Of a stretch of 64,000 nt of DNA, positions 61,021 through 64,000 are shown in pieces. The stretch's first letter is position 1, and each line of letters starts with the position of its first letter. The translations under genes and the position numbers were made by a program. The notes below the pieces were generated by a model that saw only the letters and a program-made list of their open reading frames with translations, did no database searches and was not told the DNA's origin. The DNA is from Cheilinus undulatus. Taxonomy: Eukaryota > Chordata > Actinopteri > Labriformes > Labridae. The stretch is from assembly GCF_018320785.1 (NCBI RefSeq), contig NC_054868.1, forward strand, positions 894,885-958,884. Reading direction: 5' to 3'.

Positions 61021-62446
61021 ATTGAAACACTGTTAGAAGTTTTGTTAATGGACTATAGCTTCATGTAGGTACGGGGATCATTTAAAGTGCTGGTAAGGAG
61101 ATTTGGACCAATAAAATGAACAGTGAAACTTCTTTATAACCTTAAACGACAAACAAGACCATTAATGACAAGACGGACTAGGTTATGTTTTATACTTTTA
61201 TTATAAACAAGCTCAGCAGCAGTTTTATCCAGAATATTTGTGATTTTAGCCATAATGTCAGAACCATCGAAGGAAGACTGCACAAGTTTCCTTGGTGATA
61301 ATATTTGCTGATGTAAACTAAACTTTAATAATATCGAATTTTTTTTTATCAACAAAGAAGGTTTATTCATGATCTTAAGGAAAAGGACTACACTACCCAC
61401 AATCCTTGAGTGTCAAAGCAATCTCTCTGATTGGTGGAGCCCGATGTTACCATTTGGCTGTCGGAGGTTGATGATGACTGTACACATTGTACCACTCGGG
61501 GTTCCTGTGGATCCTTGAAGAGTCTTGATTAGGGCTGGGCAATCAATCGAAAATTAGATTAAATCCCAGTATGGCCTGTTTCAATTTTTAAATCGCAGAA
61601 TGTGCAATATTTCATTGACCTGAAATTCTAGTCAAAATACCAGTTTTAATTTCTTTTTTGCTGCAGAGATGTCATGCATGACATATCATGCAATCATTCA
61701 GGTGCCCTTTTTTTTAGAAAAGTCTGCAAAATATCCTACCTTCTTCATTTCTGTACTTTTTTCTTATTAAATATGAGAATGACAAAAACCCTTCGATGCA
61801 ACAATTCATATCCAGTTTGCAACGGGAGTCAAACTCATCAGAATTAGGTTTTTTCAAAGCCGGGTTGTAGAACTCGATCACAGCAGGTGATTCTGGATTC
61901 AGGTTTAACAGGGTCACCTTTTTAACCATAAACTGTCAACCTTGTTTCACCGGAAATAAAATATGAAAAAAATTTTAACACTGATGATAAACGATTTTAA
62001 CATTTTAAAAGTTAAAAGATAAGTTTAAAGGCTCAGAATCAGAGAAAAGCAAATTTGTTAGTTCAAAATGGTCAAAACATGACACTGATATTGCAATATG
62101 TTTTTTTTTAAATCAAATATATTAGAAAGTCAAAATCTTGAGTTTAAAAGGTCAAAATATGAAATAAAATTTGTAATCATGAAATTAAAAGTCAAAATAT
62201 GATTCAGAATTCTAAATTGTGAGTCTAAAAGGTCAAACTATGGGATTATGAAGTCAAAGTTTGGAGTTGAAAATATGAGGTAAAATGCAAAATAACTGGT
62301 TAAAAAGGTCAAAATAGGACATAAAATATAGAATTATCAATCTTAAAGCTTAAAATATTGTATGAGAAGTCAAAATTATGAGTTGAAATTCTCAAAGTAT
62401 GAAATAACAGGTAAAAATCCTAAATTTAAGTCCTAATTGTGAGATG
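61021..62446. other. kcnh1 intron 1, repeat remnants, no gene
   Basis: At about 61528 ttagggctgggcaatcaatc is a left end of the middle nest element family; no right end was found. 62090-62440 is AT-rich with gtcaaaatatgaa words. Small minus-strand open frames are unsupported. Confidence 0.45.
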
Positions 62447-63214
62447 CAGTGTTGATTTTGTCAACTAAACCTTTCTTTCAATGACTAAAACTAGACTAAA
62501 GGACCAGACATACTCGGGCGGAATGGACTCCATGGAGGTCTGCATGGACTCAAAGCGGACGTCCGCAAGGCCCGTGCTTGCAAGCTCAATTTTTACGACC
62601 ACGCGGACTCTGCTCCGCGTACTGGTGTCACACAAAACACTGCTCGGCATGTATTTTCACATCGACCCGCATTAAATGTGACACCGACCTGCATTTTGTT
62701 CCTCTGTGCAGCGTTGACGGGTGAGCGGTGACACCCAGAGTGGAGAAGGAGTGGGGCTAGGCACCCAACTAGATCATCTAACTTTTTACGTGTCAAAAAA
62801 TACTTCAATGCTTCCGTATCATTCGGAAGTATTAAAAATGTTTTTCTATGTCAATACTTTGCATGGCCTTCACCAACATGGCATACTCCCCTTGTCTCTT
62901 GTGGCATTTTAAGGCCATACATACCAGCGTCTGTTAATTTTATTGCTTTGCAAAGCCAGCAGGCTTCGGCAGTGAAGGACGCCATGACAAAAAAATGTAA
63001 ACATTTTGAGTTTTTGTCGACTAAACCTAGACTAAAATGATTTGAGTTTTCGTTGACTAAAACTAGACTAAAATGTTTTGAGTTTTCGTTGACTTAAACT
63101 AGACTAAAACTAAAAAGGGAGGAAATGACTAAAACTTGACTAAAACTAAAATACATTTCATTTAAAGACTAAAATTAAGGCTAAAATTAAAAAATGCTGC
63201 CAAATTTTACACTG
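62447..63214. mobile_element. Probable hAT-like remnant with taaaactagac repeats
   Basis: Starts cagtgttgattttgtc and ends caaattttacactg, weak inverted ends. gactaaaactagactaaa words occur at both sides (62480-62500 and 63015-63190). The middle (about 62500-62930) is less AT-rich and may be another insertion. No target duplication is clear. Confidence 0.5.
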
Positions 63215-63299
63215 AATCACACCCTGTTTACATTTATGCAGATGAGCGTCTTCAACATGTGTGAGTATCTTTGATTATTGTAAAGTCTTAGTTTTTTTT

Positions 63300-63483
63300 T
63301 TTTTAAAGATTGATTTTTGGGCTTTGTCATGCCTTTATTTGACAGATGAAGGATAGTGGATAGATTCGGAGACATGGAAGAGAGTGGGGAGAGACATGCG
63401 GTAAAGGGCCACAGGCCGGGTTTGAACCCAGGCTGCCCGTGTACATGGGTAGCACCTTAAACCACTCGACCATCTGCGCTCCG
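63300..63483 (-). mobile_element. tRNA-derived SINE
   Basis: On the minus strand the head reads gcgcagatggtcgagtggtt, with a good Pol III A box (tggtcgagtgg, near 63462-63472). About 45 bases later is a B box (gggttcaaaccc, 63418-63429). The body that follows (gtctccgaatct, caaataaaggcatgac) matches a repeat type frequent in fish and ends in a T/A-rich tail near 63300. It is not a functional tRNA because the anticodon arm is not conserved. Confidence 0.75.
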
Positions 63484-64000
63484 TAAAGTCTTAGTTTTAA
63501 CACGGTTGTATAAAAGAAAAGGAATTTGTAAATTTCAGATGTCGTGTATTAAAATCAACATGATAGTTTTACCTTATCACCATTGAAGAGATTATATACA
63601 GATGAAACTAGAATATTCCAGAAGATTCTCTGAAGTCTATTGAAGCTTAATACTAACTTTAAAGGGTAATTCCCCCCAAAATGAGAGAATACAACCCCCC
63701 CATCAGATCCCCATCAGACTGCACACAGGTAAAAAAAAGGTAATTCTGTTGTTTGTCCATCATTCGTTGAGTTTTTTCTTTTCTTGCTTTGTGTTTCTGC
63801 TCCATTAACTGGTTTTCTTTTCACCTTTTCAGTTTGGACATTATCACATAGACAGACAGGTACAGACCGCTGTTTCCACCTCCTGTTGTCTACATGTTTC
63901 CCTCCCCATCCAGTGTTTGAGTATACGTGCTCTCCTACAGCTTTACTGCTTCATAATAATCCTGTGAGAAATACTTTCAAGCTGTGTGCTTTATAGATCA
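63484..64000. other. kcnh1 intron 1, no gene seen
   Basis: No repeat or exon could be recognised up to the window end. Confidence 0.4.

Noticed and set aside
63416..63483. tRNA gene on the minus strand
   Set aside because: A and B boxes are present but cloverleaf arms are not kept, and it continues into a SINE body.

Overview
The window is animal nuclear DNA, almost certainly from a teleost fish. Genes are split into phased exons with GT-AG junctions, and the repeats are of fish type (hAT, Tc1, a tRNA-derived SINE). Three neighbouring genes match human 1q32: TRAF5, RCOR3 and KCNH1. In human, KCNH1 and RCOR3 are divergent and RCOR3 and TRAF5 are in tandem. The same order and orientation is kept here: traf5 (minus, 0.67-15.6 kb), rcor3 (minus, 24.9-39.6 kb), then the first coding exon of kcnh1 (plus, 56.23 kb).

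Both complete genes could be rebuilt by hand with consistent splice phases. traf5 has ten coding exons (571 residues: RING, TRAF zinc fingers, coiled coil, MATH) plus a probable non-coding first exon. rcor3 has twelve coding exons (553 residues: ELM2, SANT1, linker, SANT2, proline-rich tail). kcnh1 enters the window with only its N-terminal exon; the rest lies beyond the right edge. traf5 is a receptor signalling adaptor, rcor3 an LSD1/HDAC corepressor scaffold and kcnh1 a potassium channel. They are linked by conserved synteny, not by a shared pathway.

About half of the window (roughly 32-33 kb) is tandem repeat, in ten arrays with different unit sequences and lengths: 21 bp (1.7-2.6 kb), 20 bp (5.0-11.5 kb), 31 bp (13.0-14.6 kb), 12 bp (16.6-19.85 kb), 42 bp (26.0-26.6 kb), 47 bp (31.4-33.5 kb), 45 bp (38.5-39.1 kb), 22 bp (41.4-51.5 kb), a CT-rich compound array (53.4-56.0 kb) and 81 bp (56.5-61.0 kb). 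Several have higher-order structure. Almost all long open frames in the window are by-products of these arrays and are not genes.

The other non-coding DNA holds recognisable transposon remnants: a palindromic MITE at 15.0 kb, hAT-like elements at 21.7, 23.5 and 62.4 kb, a decayed hAT with a BED zinc-finger fragment that carries a Tc1 insertion (28.3-29.8 kb), a three-level nest (36.5-38.1 kb) and a SINE with A and B boxes (63.3-63.5 kb). A diverged tandem duplicate of the rcor3 promoter and first exon lies at 40.2-40.6 kb.
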